From NCBI GenBank assembly GCA_904063045.1, contig CAJFCJ010000011.1, positions 558,001 through 622,000 on the forward strand: a stretch of 64,000 bases of DNA, in the 5' to 3' direction. This document shows, in pieces, positions 1-15,854 of this stretch. Both the position numbers and the translations under genes were made by a program. The notes beneath the pieces are model-generated. The model ran no database searches and was not told the DNA's origin. It worked only from the letters and a program-made list of their open reading frames with translations. Origin of the DNA: Dimorphilus gyrociliatus. Taxonomy: Eukaryota; Annelida; Polychaeta; Dinophilidae. Each line of letters starts with the position of its first letter. Positions within the stretch are counted from its first letter, which is position 1.

Positions 1-3000
1 AAATTCTTCCTACTGCTCAACGATTGTTAGACGAATTACTCTCCTGTCAAAATACAGCTATTAATACTGTTAGAGGGGCCCCGGATCCAACAGCTGGACC
101 TTCTGCAGCGGAACATACGACCTGGTGCCTGGATGAGAACACCTTGTATGATAATATTAGAAAGACTTTAGGAAAATTTTGTGTAGCCTCTCCAGTGGTA
201 TTTAGTGATGTTAACTACTTGTCCAGTTCCGCTCCCCCAGCAGCAACAGAATGGCAAAGTTTACTTCGTCCACTTCGAGGACGAGAACCGGAAGGCATGT
301 GGAACTTGCTGTCCATTATTAGGGAAATGTACAAAAGGAATGATAATAATGCTGTTCCTTTGTTGGAGATTGTTACAGAAGCGGTTCTTAAAACCGACCA
401 ACTTCTCATATGGTGGTTTACTACCAAAGTTTCGTCCAGCTATTGTGCTCAAGGGGTAACCAACACTAGCAATGGCCGAAATGGAGGCTCTAGCCCTAAT
501 AGCCCATATGCAGGATCGTCATTATGTGATGAAGTTGTGCAGTTATGGCGAATAGCTGCTCTTAAGCCAGGACTGGATGCGAACCACCGTCGTGAATTAG
601 CAACCCAACTTCGCTCGTGGCATATGTCTTGCATAGAAATAGTTAAAAAGGGAAAGACATCACCTTCTGGCAGCATTAGAAAAGCTGATATAGAATTATT
701 TCCAGGTTTCAAACCAGCTATAGAAGCAACTCAGCTAGATTGGAAAAACTTTGTGTTACCAGGATCAAATCAGGTTGCTTCTTGCACCAGACCATGGCGG
801 CTAAGGAAGAGAGAATCCCACAGTCCTATGCAGAAGGTGAGACATAAATCTTTGGCTGATTCCGCTAGCTCTAGCTCCGAAGGATTTTGCGACAATGCCT
901 TGCCCAATTTGGATTCTGATGATGATGATTTAGACAGGATTTACGTTTATGATCCTCACTTGCTGCGTCATAAAATGGCTGCTGCAGAAAATGAAAGTCG
1001 CAAAGATGACACGAATTATTTTGCTGGAATTAGGAAAATTGATAGTGAACAAGATATTCTCTATGCCAGAGCTGAGGCTCTGTATGCTCATGGCTTCTCT
1101 TCGGAGGCTTGTACCGTTGCAAGGCAATTGGCCGAGAGTATGTTAGCTGATACACCGAATACCCAGGATATTCAAGAAGAAGCAAAGAAAAAACGATTAG
1201 TCAACCAGGCTGCAACGTTTAACATGTGCTCATTTTCGACAACAACTCTAGCAAAAGCATGGTTCTTATGCAGTGTTCTGGCAGAGGATGTACATAGCTA
1301 TCATCTATGTTTTGATTTAGGTCTATTTGCCTTGGAGATGCCCCGTTCTCCGGGATGTAACAAGGCTTTGGAAGTAAAGTTGGCTCACCAGGAAGCCGAA
1401 TTAGCTAGTTTGTTAAAAAAGATTCCCTTACAAGCATCTGAACATCAGAAGATTCGACAAAGAGCTGAACAGCTAAGGTCAGGAAAACTAAAGTCAAGAG
1501 GGGAGTCAATGCTCCCATTATCATTAGCTGCTTTTGTCTTTGATTCTCTTTGCCTTTCAAAAACGGCATCTGCTTGCTCTCGATCTAAAGAGGACGAAGA
1601 ATTAGGGTTTGATGCGGCAGTTGCTGCTCTTGGATTAAAAGCTAACGTCAGCGAAGCGGAACACCCACTCCTTTGTGAAGGTACAAGAAGACAGAGAGGA
1701 GATTTAGCAGTAACCATGCTATTACACTACAAGGATGATCAATCAAAGTTAGACCGAATTTTGGAAAGGCTGCTAGACAGAGAAGTACATCCGGCCTTTA
1801 AAGTACCTTCTTTTTCTGCTTACACATCTATGGGAACGAAAACTTTCAATCCTTCAGCATTTTCTGTTTCTGTGCAACAACAGCAACAATATAAATCCTT
1901 GGCTGCTACTAGAGAAGAAAAAGTTGAAGATTATTTAGAAAGAAGACTAAGTGAGCTTTCTACAACTGAGGATGAAGAGCAAGACAGTAAGGAGAGATGG
2001 GTGGCATTACGATGTACATCTTTTAAAACGGGAACAAGAGCCCGTTCGGTTGGTATGGCTGCTATCGACAGCAGTGCACCGGAGACAACATCAAGCGATA
2101 ACAGTCCTACTATCGTAAGGCGGCAACCATGGCCAAAGAGTGGAGGACCTCCTTCTGATAGTGGATCTAGTGGAAGCGATGGGTCTTCTAAGCCAATAAC
2201 CGGAAGAGAGAGTCCCACTCAGCAAAGAGTTTTGGGAAATAGACATAATATACCTATAGCTATCTCTCCTGGATCTAAGTTGGGAGTGACCTCCCGCTTC
2301 GGCAAGTTGAAGAGAATTACACCGACTATTCCTAATCAACCGTCGGAAGCAGGAGCTCATTTTATGTTTGAATTGGCAAAGAATGTATTGAACAAGGCGG
2401 GCGGAAGTAGTTCTACTTCTTTGTTTACTCCTCAGCCAGCATCTCAAAATGCACACGCAGCTTCCGGCCCTCATAGAAATTTGCACATCTGCTCTTTTTT
2501 AATTGGCCTGTATGCCCTAGGGATTCATAATTGTGTAACCCCAAATTGGTTATCACGAACTTATTCGTCCCACGTATCGTGGATTACAGGACAGGCAATT
2601 GAAATAGGAGCCGTGGCTATAAATATTCTGATAGGAACCTGGGAAAAGCATCTTACACCTCCTGAAGTAGCAACTCTGGCTGATAGAGCAAGTAGAGGAA
2701 GGGATCCAGCTACTGTTAGAGTGGCTGCCGAGCTCGCTCTCTCTTGTTTGCCACACGCACATGCCTTAAATCCAAGTGAAATACAAAGGGCCCTGGTCCA
2801 ATGTAAAGAGCAATCTGTTAGTATGATCGAAGCGGCTTGTCAAGCAGTTGAAAGCGCAGCTAAGGAAGGAGGAGTCTACCCGGAAGTGTTATTTGATGTT
2901 GCTAAACGATGGTACGAACTCTATGAGGACACTACCTGTCAGGGCACCCCTCCTCTGGTTTCGGCACCACCCCCAGCTCAGCCACCACCACCTCCTCCGC

Positions 3001-3938
3001 AACCTGCTCCTGCTCATCAGGCACCTGCGGAATTGGAAGACCCTAATTTGGTTCCTATACACTTACCCTTTTCTACTAACGTTGTAGTTGGTCAAGTAGC
3101 GCCTCCTCCACTTGCGTATGCGAATCCAAACAATCAACAAACAGCTTATGTCTCTTATGGTTATGGGCCACCAGCTCCTCAAGGTCCTACAGCTTACGTC
3201 CCAGCTGCCTATCATCACCATCAATACACGGCTCCCACGTTTTATCTTCCTCCGCCCGCTTTCATACCTTCTCAAAGACCTGCCGTAATTCTTCCACCGA
3301 TCGAACACATTCAACAAGCCATTACTCCAGAATCGGCAGCCCCGCCGGCTCTTCCAGCAATATCACCAACCAACTCACCATCGGGAATTGGATACTATAT
3401 GTCGGCATATCGTGTGGGAATGTTAGCTTTGGAAACTCTATCGCGTCGCGTGCATGACGATCGCCCTCAGGTAAAATACGCAAGAAATCCAAGCTATGGC
3501 GAAGATGTTAAGTGGTTACTACAAATTTCTCTAAGAATGGGGACGTCCTATGTCCAACAATACTGTGGATCCGTTGTTAACGCCGTGCTCTCACCATTTG
3601 TTTTATACGACGTCGCAACAGAAGCAGCTCGTTATTTAGCCAGAGGTAGTCCAGCTCATTTTCAGCAACAGTTACGTTCACCCATGCTGAATGCCGTTCT
3701 AAATAAATGTCAACAAATGTTTATTCAGTCTACTCATCATAAGTTGCATTACCTTCAACCAGCAGATCACGAGGAGTTGATTGGCATTGTCTGCGCTGCT
3801 CAGCACGCTTTTTTGCTCAGTCCCGGCGGTTTAGTCCAATTCCAGGAGATGTTACAGTCTATGCGTAGGGTGAAATCATGTAAGAAGGAGCTTTGGCAAA
3901 GAATTGTGACATCTTTGAACGGTTCTTCAGCTATATAG
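1..3938 (+). CDS. ZSWIM8: ZSWIM8 (zinc finger SWIM domain protein 8), C-terminal part
   Basis: Partial gene: the frame is already open at base 3 and runs without interruption to the TAG at 3936-3938, giving over 1,300 residues in a single exon. The protein follows vertebrate ZSWIM8 closely, for example LLDELLSCQNTAINTV at the left edge, PLRGREPEGMWNLLSI, VSEAEHPLLCEGTRR, SSHVSWITGQAIEIG, SCLPHAHALNPSEIQRALVQ and AYRVGMLALETLSRR. A proline-rich low-complexity stretch lies near 2950-3040. ZSWIM8 (Dorado, EBAX-1) is the substrate receptor of a Cullin-3 ubiquitin ligase that destroys Argonaute during target-directed microRNA decay; that role is known from the family, not seen here. The SWIM zinc finger and BC/Cul boxes lie upstream, outside the window. 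The lack of introns over 3.9 kb contrasts with most neighbours. Confidence 0.96.
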   Translation, partial: ILPTAQRLLDELLSCQNTAINTVRGAPDPTAGPSAAEHTTWCLDENTLYDNIRKTLGKFCVASPVVFSDVNYLSSSAPPAATEWQSLLRPLRGREPEGMWNLLSIIREMYKRNDNNAVPLLEIVTEAVLKTDQLLIWWFTTKVSSSYCAQGVTNTSNGRNGGSSPNSPYAGSSLCDEVVQLWRIAALKPGLDANHRRELATQLRSWHMSCIEIVKKGKTSPSGSIRKADIELFPGFKPAIEATQLDWKNFVLPGSNQVASCTRPWRLRKRESHSPMQKVRHKSLADSASSSSEGFCDNALPNLDSDDDDLDRIYVYDPHLLRHKMAAAENESRKDDTNYFAGIRKIDSEQDILYARAEALYAHGFSSEACTVARQLAESMLADTPNTQDIQEEAKKKRLVNQAATFNMCSFSTTTLAKAWFLCSVLAEDVHSYHLCFDLGLFALEMPRSPGCNKALEVKLAHQEAELASLLKKIPLQASEHQKIRQRAEQLRSGKLKSRGESMLPLSLAAFVFDSLCLSKTASACSRSKEDEELGFDAAVAALGLKANVSEAEHPLLCEGTRRQRGDLAVTMLLHYKDDQSKLDRILERLLDREVHPAFKVPSFSAYTSMGTKTFNPSAFSVSVQQQQQYKSLAATREEKVEDYLERRLSELSTTEDEEQDSKERWVALRCTSFKTGTRARSVGMAAIDSSAPETTSSDNSPTIVRRQPWPKSGGPPSDSGSSGSDGSSKPITGRESPTQQRVLGNRHNIPIAISPGSKLGVTSRFGKLKRITPTIPNQPSEAGAHFMFELAKNVLNKAGGSSSTSLFTPQPASQNAHAASGPHRNLHICSFLIGLYALGIHNCVTPNWLSRTYSSHVSWITGQAIEIGAVAINILIGTWEKHLTPPEVATLADRASRGRDPATVRVAAELALSCLPHAHALNPSEIQRALVQCKEQSVSMIEAACQAVESAAKEGGVYPEVLFDVAKRWYELYEDTTCQGTPPLVSAPPPAQPPPPPPQPAPAHQAPAELEDPNLVPIHLPFSTNVVVGQVAPPPLAYANPNNQQTAYVSYGYGPPAPQGPTAYVPAAYHHHQYTAPTFYLPPPAFIPSQRPAVILPPIEHIQQAITPESAAPPALPAISPTNSPSGIGYYMSAYRVGMLALETLSRRVHDDRPQVKYARNPSYGEDVKWLLQISLRMGTSYVQQYCGSVVNAVLSPFVLYDVATEAARYLARGSPAHFQQQLRSPMLNAVLNKCQQMFIQSTHHKLHYLQPADHEELIGIVCAAQHAFLLSPGGLVQFQEMLQSMRRVKSCKKELWQRIVTSLNGSSAI

Positions 3939-4446
3939 AATACCGATCTCGCGTTTTGTTTTGTTTTGTTTCCGTTTTTTTTAATGATCTCTTCTGTCTA
4001 GGACTGTTTAGTGCGGTTATTTTTTCGTTGTCTCTATTATGCCGAAGTGTTGTAGCAGTAAGGCAAGCAAAAATTCGGTAAAAAAAATACCGCGACAGTG
4101 TTTTCGTGCGTAGTCGAAATAGTTGAACATTTTAAAAAATAATGTTTTCAAAAATCATTGTTTATAGGATGTATCTATTAATGATATCATTTATAGATAT
4201 ATAAGTATTTGTAAATGTAAAATTATATTTGAAAAATATAAAAAAATAAAAATAGACAACATGTACTTGCATACAGTGTGTACATATATATGTATGTATG
4301 TATGCACTATATGTATTATGTATGTATATACATATATACAAATTTATATATGTGTATATATGTATATACATATTTCGTGTATATGTATATATTTACATAG
4401 ATATAGTATAGATGCGCTGTAAAAAGTTACGGTGCATACTTTATTT

Positions 4447-4482
<36 letters not shown>

Positions 4483-4538
4483 TATAGTTATAGGCATATA
4501 TAGTATGTGGATGCATTCATTTGCTCCATATAAATATA

Positions 4539-4574
<36 letters not shown>

Positions 4575-6249
4575 CAGTATACACAACCTAGTATGAAGTG
4601 AATGTTTTATTTCAATATAACATTTATTTTTATTGCAATACAATTTCTCTGTGTTTACATTGATATAATTGAATGATTGAGAAAGAAAGACAAAAGAAAA
4701 AAATTACTTTTATTGGAAATTATAATAATTTCATCATAGTTTTTCTTTTCCCTTCATATTTTTAACTATTGAGAAAAATCTACGGGTGGCCATTATCTCC
4801 TAACCAAATATAGATTATACACAAATTCTGCTTGTCACTTCCCAAATTTGTTTTATACTGACTTTGTTTTCCTTTTTGAAAGATTTTCTAGCTTTCAAGT
4901 TATATACGTTTTTATTAACATATTTTAAGCATATTTCTAAGTTGTAAGCATAATATTTTAAGGAACAAACTAATGTATACCATCTTTTTGTCTTTGTGTT
5001 GATTTTTGGCTTCAGAGTCTTTTGAGTAAGTAAAGCATGTAAAAAGTATCCTATGAGAGTCAAACGAAAAGGAGTGGGACAATTGCATGAAAAGGAAAAT
5101 GAATGAGGAAAAGCTACTTTAATTACAATTCTTTTGTAAATCCTTTGCTAACTTGTCACGAAAGCTAATTCTTTCCTTTCTCCCTTTTTTTGTTAGGCTT
5201 TACACTTAATCGCTTTCGATTTAATTGCTTAGAGTTTTTTGTTTACATAAACGTTTTTTTGAGAAAGATTTACTAAATCTAAAGAAGATTATCGTTAAAC
5301 GAAAGTCACTTGATGTCAAGAGAAAATGTTTCTGCTCCTACTCCTTCAGAAAATTATTTGAAAGGAATTATTTGTTGAGATATTTTGGAGTTTCACAGGC
5401 AGAAGCTTATCGATTTTTTTTAATACAATACTGAAGTATTCAGTTTTCTTTGTAAGGAAACGACAAAAGTGAGTGTAGAACAGCTTCCCATGGCTATGAA
5501 AAAAAATATCCCCTCTATTAAGCAAGGACTAAAGGATGAAGCTCGAGATAAAATTCGAGTAGGGGGTTGAGGGAATTCGAACGCTAGCAAAAGACCTGGC
5601 AAAGATTTTGATTACGAATGTCATTGGCAAAAATATATAATCGAGAAGGGAATGGTACTATGACAGAAAGACCTTCAAATTGCATTATAGTATACCCTAC
5701 TATACCTTTCATCGGAAAATGGCATACAAAGGGCGAATAATATTACTGTCAAAGGTTTTTTTTTCAAATTATTAGCTGCCAAAACTTGATTTATTATCAC
5801 CTTCAGTAACTTAGGTAGAGAGACAACAGAACTGTAATTAATTTGCAAATGAATTACAGACTTTTTAAAGCGTCTTTTTGGGTCAATAAAAATCGGATTT
5901 TTTCTTTTGAAAACATGAATATGACCCTAAAAGAGAAAATAGACGAAGATTTTAAGATGTTAAATATTTTTGCATTTGTGTAATCGATTTTATTGCTTTC
6001 AAAATACTTATTATTTACTTTTACTAAAGCAGAAAATTTCATTATATGACGCTTTTCTCCTTTAATTTCTTTAGAATTGCCCTAAGTCATATAGTTAATG
6101 ACTTTTCTGATAGATGGCGCTCTCTATAGGGAACAACACCTAAGATTTTAATTAATCTAATAGGCCTTTGCTTTTTACAGCGTTTCGCTTTTTAAAAAAT
6201 CGATATTCATCAAAAACTTATTCATTCGTAACAAAGAAATTATAAAATA
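3939..6249. other. Intergenic region with AT-rich simple repeats
   Basis: No convincing gene. The left part should hold the ZSWIM8 3' UTR. From about 4160 to 4575 the DNA is dominated by TA and TATG-type simple repeats. The rest is AT-rich with a few open frames under 90 codons that lack family resemblance. Confidence 0.7.
4270..4575. repeat. AT-rich microsatellite cluster
   Basis: Long runs of alternating TA, with interspersed TG and CA steps. Nearly pure (TA)n tracts lie at about 4447-4487 and 4542-4572. It sits just downstream of ZSWIM8. Confidence 0.9.
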
Positions 6250-6774
6250 ATGTCGGGCAATAAGTACGATTTGAATGCTCCTTTTAGGACTGATTCGGAA
6301 GATCAACGCTTCAAGAACTTACCTAAAAATATAGAAAGCAGAAATAGATTCAATTCATTGCCAAGACAAACTTACACGCAGGGAGCTAATCTAACGCAGA
6401 ATAGTGTTAACAATACTTTGTCTTCGGAAGAGACAAGTTCTAACCAATTGGGAATAAACAAATGTGAAGAGAAAGTAAGCCGAGAGTCCTGCTGTGCAGT
6501 GCTCGTAGTAAATAGTTTTCTCTGGGCGTTTATGTTTGTCTTCTCAGCAATTCTAATGATTCGGTCTGAAAAAGATAGCGATGAGTATGGAATACTGAAA
6601 CAATTGTTCATATGGCTCTGCATTCTGGAGATATTTCTTTTAGGTGGTGTGCTATTTTTATGGGCGTCTCGCACATCTGCAGGGAAACGGGATATTTTTT
6701 ATCATCAACGACTAGAAAATTGGATACAAAATCTTTTAAATAAAAGAGAATATAATATTTCAAATTTCAATTGA
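6250..6774 (+). CDS. Uncharacterised two-helix membrane protein
   Basis: An intact 174-codon frame with no intron, starting at an ATG after an A-rich leader. I do not recognise the family. Residues 1-80 are polar and rich in Asn, Ser and Gln, typical of a disordered cytosolic tail. Two hydrophobic segments follow at about residues 83-103 (LVVNSFLWAFMFVFSAILMI) and 117-138 (LFIWLCILEIFLLGGVLFLW), separated by a short charged loop (RSEKDSDEYG), and the C-terminus is basic and polar. This hairpin arrangement is the only structural statement I can make. A paired CC lies just before the first helix. The opposite strand carries a 100-codon frame over the same bases, which I take as a shadow. Confidence 0.65.
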   Translation: MSGNKYDLNAPFRTDSEDQRFKNLPKNIESRNRFNSLPRQTYTQGANLTQNSVNNTLSSEETSSNQLGINKCEEKVSRESCCAVLVVNSFLWAFMFVFSAILMIRSEKDSDEYGILKQLFIWLCILEIFLLGGVLFLWASRTSAGKRDIFYHQRLENWIQNLLNKREYNISNFN

Positions 6775-7676
6775 TAATATTTTCAAAGATAATCGTTTAT
6801 TTAAAAACTATACGTGCAATTTAAAAAAAAATGCTTTTTACAATAATACACTATTAACTCGGCTATTGTTATATACTTTTTAGCACATTTTATACGATTG
6901 TTTGCTGCTAGCAATTGAAATTTTATCCAAGCAGATAAAATGTACTTTATGCAACAATTTAATTACATATTCAAAATGTCATCTATTAAATTGAAGAATG
7001 TTTACAATGAATTTTTTAAATAAATAAGCTATATTTATAATAATTAGTCAAGTTTTATTGTTTTGGGGAAGTGTATTCATAAAAATTAAACAGTAGAAAA
7101 TATTCGTCAATAAACTACGCCTAATATTTCTTAAAATATAATTAATTAGTAAATTGAGATGAACAGGCTCTTCACAACATTCTTTAATATTCAATATAAA
7201 AACTTTTACATTACAGCACCCAAGTAAAAGCATTCTAACGGGGAAAGATTTTGTCACAAGTAATAAATAATATTTTTTTTCTTTTCCTTTCATTCTTCCT
7301 CTCTCGCTGTTTTCCAATACACAATTTGCTTGCTAAATAAATAAATACGCTCATAGTTCGTAAATGTATCTAAACCGCGTAAAATACCGCCTAAATTCGA
7401 TTAATGAACGATAGGGTAAGTCGCTACATAAGTCGATAATACGAAAATCAGAAGTTGTTTCTCTTTTTTGTAATTACAATATGGCGCATGAATACAAAAA
7501 CGAAAAATTAATTGAAAAGAAATAAAGTACAAAATGAAGAAATAGCCAATTTAGCGAAAGAGAAATCATGGAGCCACTTTTGTTTTAGTTTTAGATTAAA
7601 TTCGTTACTGATATTGTAATTGAATATCAAAAGCCTAGTACAAATTAGTATCAAAGACATTTGCCTTAACAAATGT
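6775..7676. other. Intergenic region and 3' UTR of the Misshapen-type kinase
   Basis: AT-rich, no supported gene. Adjacent to 7677 it should contain the 3' UTR of the minus-strand kinase gene. Confidence 0.6.
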
Positions 7677-12777
<5,101 letters not shown>

Positions 12778-14680
12778 TTTAAACTAAGACTTGTCTGAAA
12801 AATTTTAAGTTATAGGTAATATTCCCAGTACAGTAGTCAAATCTTCTGATAGACAGAAAGAACGGAGGTGTATTTACCTGTTTCTTTTTTAAAAGATCCA
12901 CAAATACATTACTAAGCTAATACAATTTGCATATTTTCTTACTCATCAAACTTCCGCGGCTGCATAACAAATACAATAGGCGTAGGTGGCGCTGTGTATA
13001 GTGATGAAACAGGTTCGTATATAATTAAAAAAATTCTCAAAATCTACTGCTGTGATAAGAATTAATCTGTAAGTGCTTGGAATGATTTTTAAGGTATCAA
13101 AAAATGTCATTTCCGGTGAAGATTTGCCGCTTTATTACAAATTTCACCGGTATTCTCTTTCATGTTATACTCGCTAATACGTAGCAGCGTCTAATTTATT
13201 ATTGACTATTAAAAGCTTTATTTTACTATAGGACCAAAAATTTAAAGATTAACTTTACTATTCAATGGGTTTTGATTATGTACAATTTTACAAATAGGCC
13301 TACTGATACACCAAAGAGTTGGGGCGTTGAGTTTTTTCCGCGATTAATGCCTAAAAAATATCATTATCAAGTTATTTACTCGTCTATTAGTTAGTGCCAA
13401 GATATAACGATTTTTTTATAAGATTTTTTAACAATTCGAATTGAAAAAATTCTCCGAGTTGTGTAATTATAGTAAAGACGTTGTTAACACCACTTAATAA
13501 CATAAAAAACGAAAATCTTATTAAATATACTATTTTTGTTTATCTACAATAAAAAAAACTACGTATAATAGTCTGTGTATATAAATCTTAAATAGGAAAA
13601 AGACTTGTCTTATCGTTTGACTTTTAGATATCCTATTTTATTCCGGATAGTGAAAAGCTATGAGAAAATAAGTTATATTTGAAAATAATGAATAGTTATT
13701 TAAAAGCCTATATAAACTAGGCTAAATTTTGAACAAAAGAGTTCTGAAAGAAGAGTAAAATATGATGTATTACGCACATGCTAATAACTAAATATCTTAA
13801 TTATGATGATTATATCCCATTATCTAATGGGACAGATAAATTACTACTCTATGCTATTTTTAGTTTTCTTTTTGTTTGTTTATTTGTTTTTTGCTCCAAA
13901 GTTTTAAAATGGTTAAAAAATAGAGTAACTGGACAATTTTTGTTATGTAATAAGCAATCCTAACAGGTGGTAGTTCAATCCTATCCGTATGAATAGGGTG
14001 CTAATACAAGCAATTTACCCTTTCAACTTGCACCAATACTCACTCATAAGCGAAGAGCTGAAGTGGAATAAATTACTCCATTCTTTTGAAACCTCTCTTA
14101 AAAGTAGGATAATTGAAAAGTGATTCATGACGTCTATTACATACTTTCTGGGGTCGTAAAAAACAAACTTTTAAAACTCGTTCAATCCAATTTTCAGTTC
14201 TACTTTTTGTAAATATTGAGCTGCTATTTTTAGTTTTACATTGAAATTTCCGTTTATACAATAGCAAACGTCGTCTTAGAATAGTTTATGGTCGTCTCGT
14301 GTGCAATTCAATCCATGAGATTTGAAATAAGATTTTTCCGTTGACACAATCGCTTATTTATTATTGTAAAGCTAATGGAAAAGTATACTTTTAAGATCTG
14401 ATTTTTTAATGTATGTCCCTTAACTCTTAGGTTACACTCGAAATAGCTTCAGGGTAAGTCTTTAGAAACAGATGTTTTTTCTCAGCTACTCAATATATCT
14501 ATATATGCATTGTTTTATCTTTGAGAATCGTTATTTATCAATTTTCTCTCATCTTGAAAGAACAATTGAAAAACAAAAACCAAGTTGATAATTAGCAAGA
14601 GCAACATAGAAAAACAATAAATTCAAAAATAAAGAATTAACTTAAAAACTATATTTACAACTTATATAATATCGATTTAT
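12778..14680. other. Intergenic region, no gene seen
   Basis: About 1.9 kb of AT-rich DNA. The right-hand 200 bases next to 12777 should hold the kinase promoter and 5' UTR. Frames of 60-64 codons at 13778 and 14267 show no family features. Confidence 0.6.
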
Positions 14681-15286
14681 TTATTCGTTTGTCCACTTCT
14701 TATTTCTACCCACATTCTCTGTCAAGATCGAGCATTCATTCAGATGATCTTTTGTAAAAGTTACATAGCTGTAATAACAATCAAATCCAACAGAGACAAT
14801 ATTTTCATACAAAACCCGAAATCTTAAGGGAATATAGTAAAAGTTTATGAATTGAGCAGGTATTCCTACAGTGCATTCTGCTTTATATAGTTTTAAACCT
14901 TTTTTTCTAAGATTTTCCATTATTTTGTTTGTATTAGTACCTCTCCAATACTCAATTAGTATAATATAGCCAGATATATATATTGGACAGCAAAGAGTGG
15001 TATCGATTAAGAGCTTCAAACAAGCTGCCTTCAAATTACTTCCTTTTATGAAATAATCTAATATTTTATAATAATTATGAAAAAATGGTCCAATTATTAG
15101 TCCTGAAGCTGCAATCCCTCCGGTTCTCATCCAATTCCAATGATCTTGACGTTTCTTTATCAACTCATAAGTTTGTTGCATTCCATCACCAGTAGTGCTA
15201 ATAGCAATAGTTACTGCTGTATTTGATAGTAATAAGTGTTTATTAAAGCAATAATTTATGATATTTTGCACTTTTCTAAAAAGCAT
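14681..15286 (-). CDS. MPV17L2: Mpv17/PMP22-family membrane protein, MPV17L2-like
   Basis: A 201-codon intronless frame. It matches the Mpv17/PMP22 family along its length: FNKHLLLSNTAVTIAISTTGDGMQQ near the N-terminus (TM1 followed by the GDxxQQ motif), ASGLIIGPFFHNYYKILD (the GPxxHxWY-type motif), LKLLIDTTLCCPIYISGYI, YKAECTVGIPAQFINFYYIP (the W.P.AQ.INF.xxP signature with Trp replaced by Gly) and FRVLYENIVSVGFDCYYSY, ending with the usual short tail. The nearest match is MPV17L2, a mitochondrial inner-membrane protein linked to mitoribosome assembly; other Mpv17 paralogues remain possible. Length is normal for the family. The signature W-P replacement and lack of introns are mild oddities. 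Confidence 0.88.
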   Translation of the reverse strand: MLFRKVQNIINYCFNKHLLLSNTAVTIAISTTGDGMQQTYELIKKRQDHWNWMRTGGIAASGLIIGPFFHNYYKILDYFIKGSNLKAACLKLLIDTTLCCPIYISGYIILIEYWRGTNTNKIMENLRKKGLKLYKAECTVGIPAQFINFYYIPLRFRVLYENIVSVGFDCYYSYVTFTKDHLNECSILTENVGRNKKWTNE

Positions 15287-15854
15287 CCCAAGTTCGTAGT
15301 TTCACGTTTGAGCGAAAAATAGCACCGAACGAAAAAAGGAATATATAGATAAAAATTATGGTATAAACTTTTAATAAACGAAATATTATTCAAATAACTC
15401 AGTTCCAAATAACGTTGATAGGGGCCAATATATATCATAGACAAAAATTATACATATGTACTCCGAAAATGTATAAAAAATATAGAGAAACAAGCTTCTT
15501 CTTAACACGAAAAAACTCAGCCTTGACAATACACATGGTCAGAAGAGGGATTAATCACGGATTATAACTAAAGGATGTTATGTAGAGCTTGGTACCAAAT
15601 TTGAGTGGAACAAAAAAAGATATTCTAAATAAGAAATACAAGAAATAAAAACATAATTAACTTTCTAATTTAAACTAAATAAATCTCTTTATGTACCATA
15701 GGTTAAAAATTATTATTTGATTTACATTAGTGGTTTGCCTGACATTAAATTTCATTTTAAATGCACAAGACGAAGATTTAAGTAAATATTCAGTAATTAT
15801 TATGATTGCTTTTATCACAACAAAAAAAAACAACAAGATTTAACAGTCAACAAT
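15287..15854. other. Intergenic region, no gene seen
   Basis: AT-rich spacer between the Mpv17-family start and the EDEM2 stop. It should hold the Mpv17-like 5' flank and the EDEM2 3' UTR. Confidence 0.6.

Noticed and set aside
2091-2486. 131-codon minus-strand frame inside ZSWIM8
   Set aside because: Antisense shadow of a strongly conserved coding exon.
4160-4600. AT-repeat block as a possible transposon or satellite
   Set aside because: Only simple dinucleotide repeats, with no terminal repeats, target duplication or coding capacity.
5560-5590. GAATTCGAAC resembling a tRNA T-loop
   Set aside because: No cloverleaf could be formed around it.
5420-5602. 60-codon minus-strand frame with a hydrophobic middle
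   Set aside because: Short, no family resemblance, no splice or neighbour support.
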